Below are positions 22,889 through 23,001 of a DNA stretch of 23,001 bases, one piece after another. Source of the stretch: Actinomycetales bacterium (GTDB lineage: Bacteria > Actinomycetota > Actinomycetes > S36-B12); contig JAFIHP010000283.1 of NCBI GenBank assembly GCA_017849335.1, forward strand, positions 1 to 23,001, given 5' to 3'. Below the pieces are notes generated by a model that saw only the letters and a list, made by a program, of their open reading frames with translations, made no database searches and was not told the DNA's origin. Made by a program: the position numbers and the translations under genes. Every line of letters begins with the position of its first letter. Position 1 is the stretch's first letter.

Positions 22889-23001
22889 CTACAGCAGCTC
22901 CCCGATGTCCTCGCTGCCCCGCTCGAACACCGACAGGCCGACCCAGAAGACCGCGAAGCCGCCGACGAGCAGCGCCCCGATCTCCCAGATCGGCGGGGCG
23001 A
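22889..23001 (-). CDS. wzm: ABC-2 type polysaccharide exporter permease, C-terminal end
   Basis: Only the last 37 residues are in the window; the gene continues past the right edge. The readable end is a hydrophobic helix (WEIGALLVGGFAVFWVGLSVF) followed by ERGSEDIGELL and TAG at 22889-22891. This is how Wzm/TagG-type permeases end: a last transmembrane helix, then a short acidic tail. It lies two bases before the Wzt-type ATPase, the usual order for the pair. It would form the membrane channel that flips the lipid-linked glycan outward. The assignment rests on the tail pattern and the neighbour. Confidence 0.75.
   Translation of the reverse strand, partial: APPIWEIGALLVGGFAVFWVGLSVFERGSEDIGELL

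Noticed and set aside
1..23001. CRISPR, insertion sequence, phage, defence or tRNA-linked island signals
   Set aside because: No regular repeats, transposase motifs, integrase or tRNA sequences were found. Every gene fits glycan synthesis or export.

Overview
The window is 23 kb of very GC-rich DNA (about 70% G+C by eye) from what looks like an actinomycete. The evidence is frequent GTG starts, strong GC bias at third codon positions (which leaves long spurious open frames on the opposite strand), and several genes with a TAnnnT-type -10 box exactly 6 nt before the start codon, the geometry of leaderless actinobacterial transcripts. I cannot name a genus. Essentially the whole window is one locus for making, decorating and exporting a surface polysaccharide or glycolipid. 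I find 19 protein genes, 17 complete and one cut at each end. I see no tRNA, rRNA, CRISPR array, insertion sequence or gene-free stretch above 150 bases.

Layout. (1) 1-2311, minus strand: a GT2 rhamnosyltransferase-like gene, rmlA (glucose-1-phosphate thymidylyltransferase) and the N-terminal part of a UDP-xylose synthase-like decarboxylase. (2) 2373-10721, plus strand: a GT-C-like membrane protein, then a tight operon of gmd (GDP-mannose 4,6-dehydratase), a divergent gmd paralogue that has lost the catalytic Glu, a 1203-residue FkbM methyltransferase-GT4-GT4 fusion, and another GT4. (3) 10737-14035, minus strand: two large integral membrane glycosyltransferase-like genes, one of PIG-V/Gpi18 type. 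(4) 14179-16174, plus strand: a polyprenyl-phosphate-sugar synthase-like GT2, a DUF2304 membrane protein and a second type of GT2. (5) 16095-23001, minus strand: the 3' end of an ABC exporter permease (wzm-like), a Wzt-type ATPase with a C-terminal carbohydrate-binding extension, a tandem GT2-GT2 protein, a GT4 protein with an extra N-terminal module, a sulfotransferase and a GT11 (fucosyltransferase-like) enzyme.

How it may work together (inference). Nucleotide sugars (dTDP-sugar, UDP-xylose, GDP-6-deoxyhexose) feed cytoplasmic GT2, GT4 and GT11 enzymes that build a lipid-linked glycan. The FkbM methyltransferase and the sulfotransferase modify it. The Wzm/Wzt exporter moves it across the membrane, with the Wzt C-terminal domain probably reading a chain feature. 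In parallel, the GT2/DUF2304 pair could make a polyprenyl-phosphate sugar used by the three membrane GT-C-like proteins to add side branches outside the cell. The most unusual points are the triple fusion protein, the Gmd paralogue with an altered active site, the degenerate GT11 motif, and a CGGTCGG inverted-repeat motif next to the -10 box of two separate promoters.
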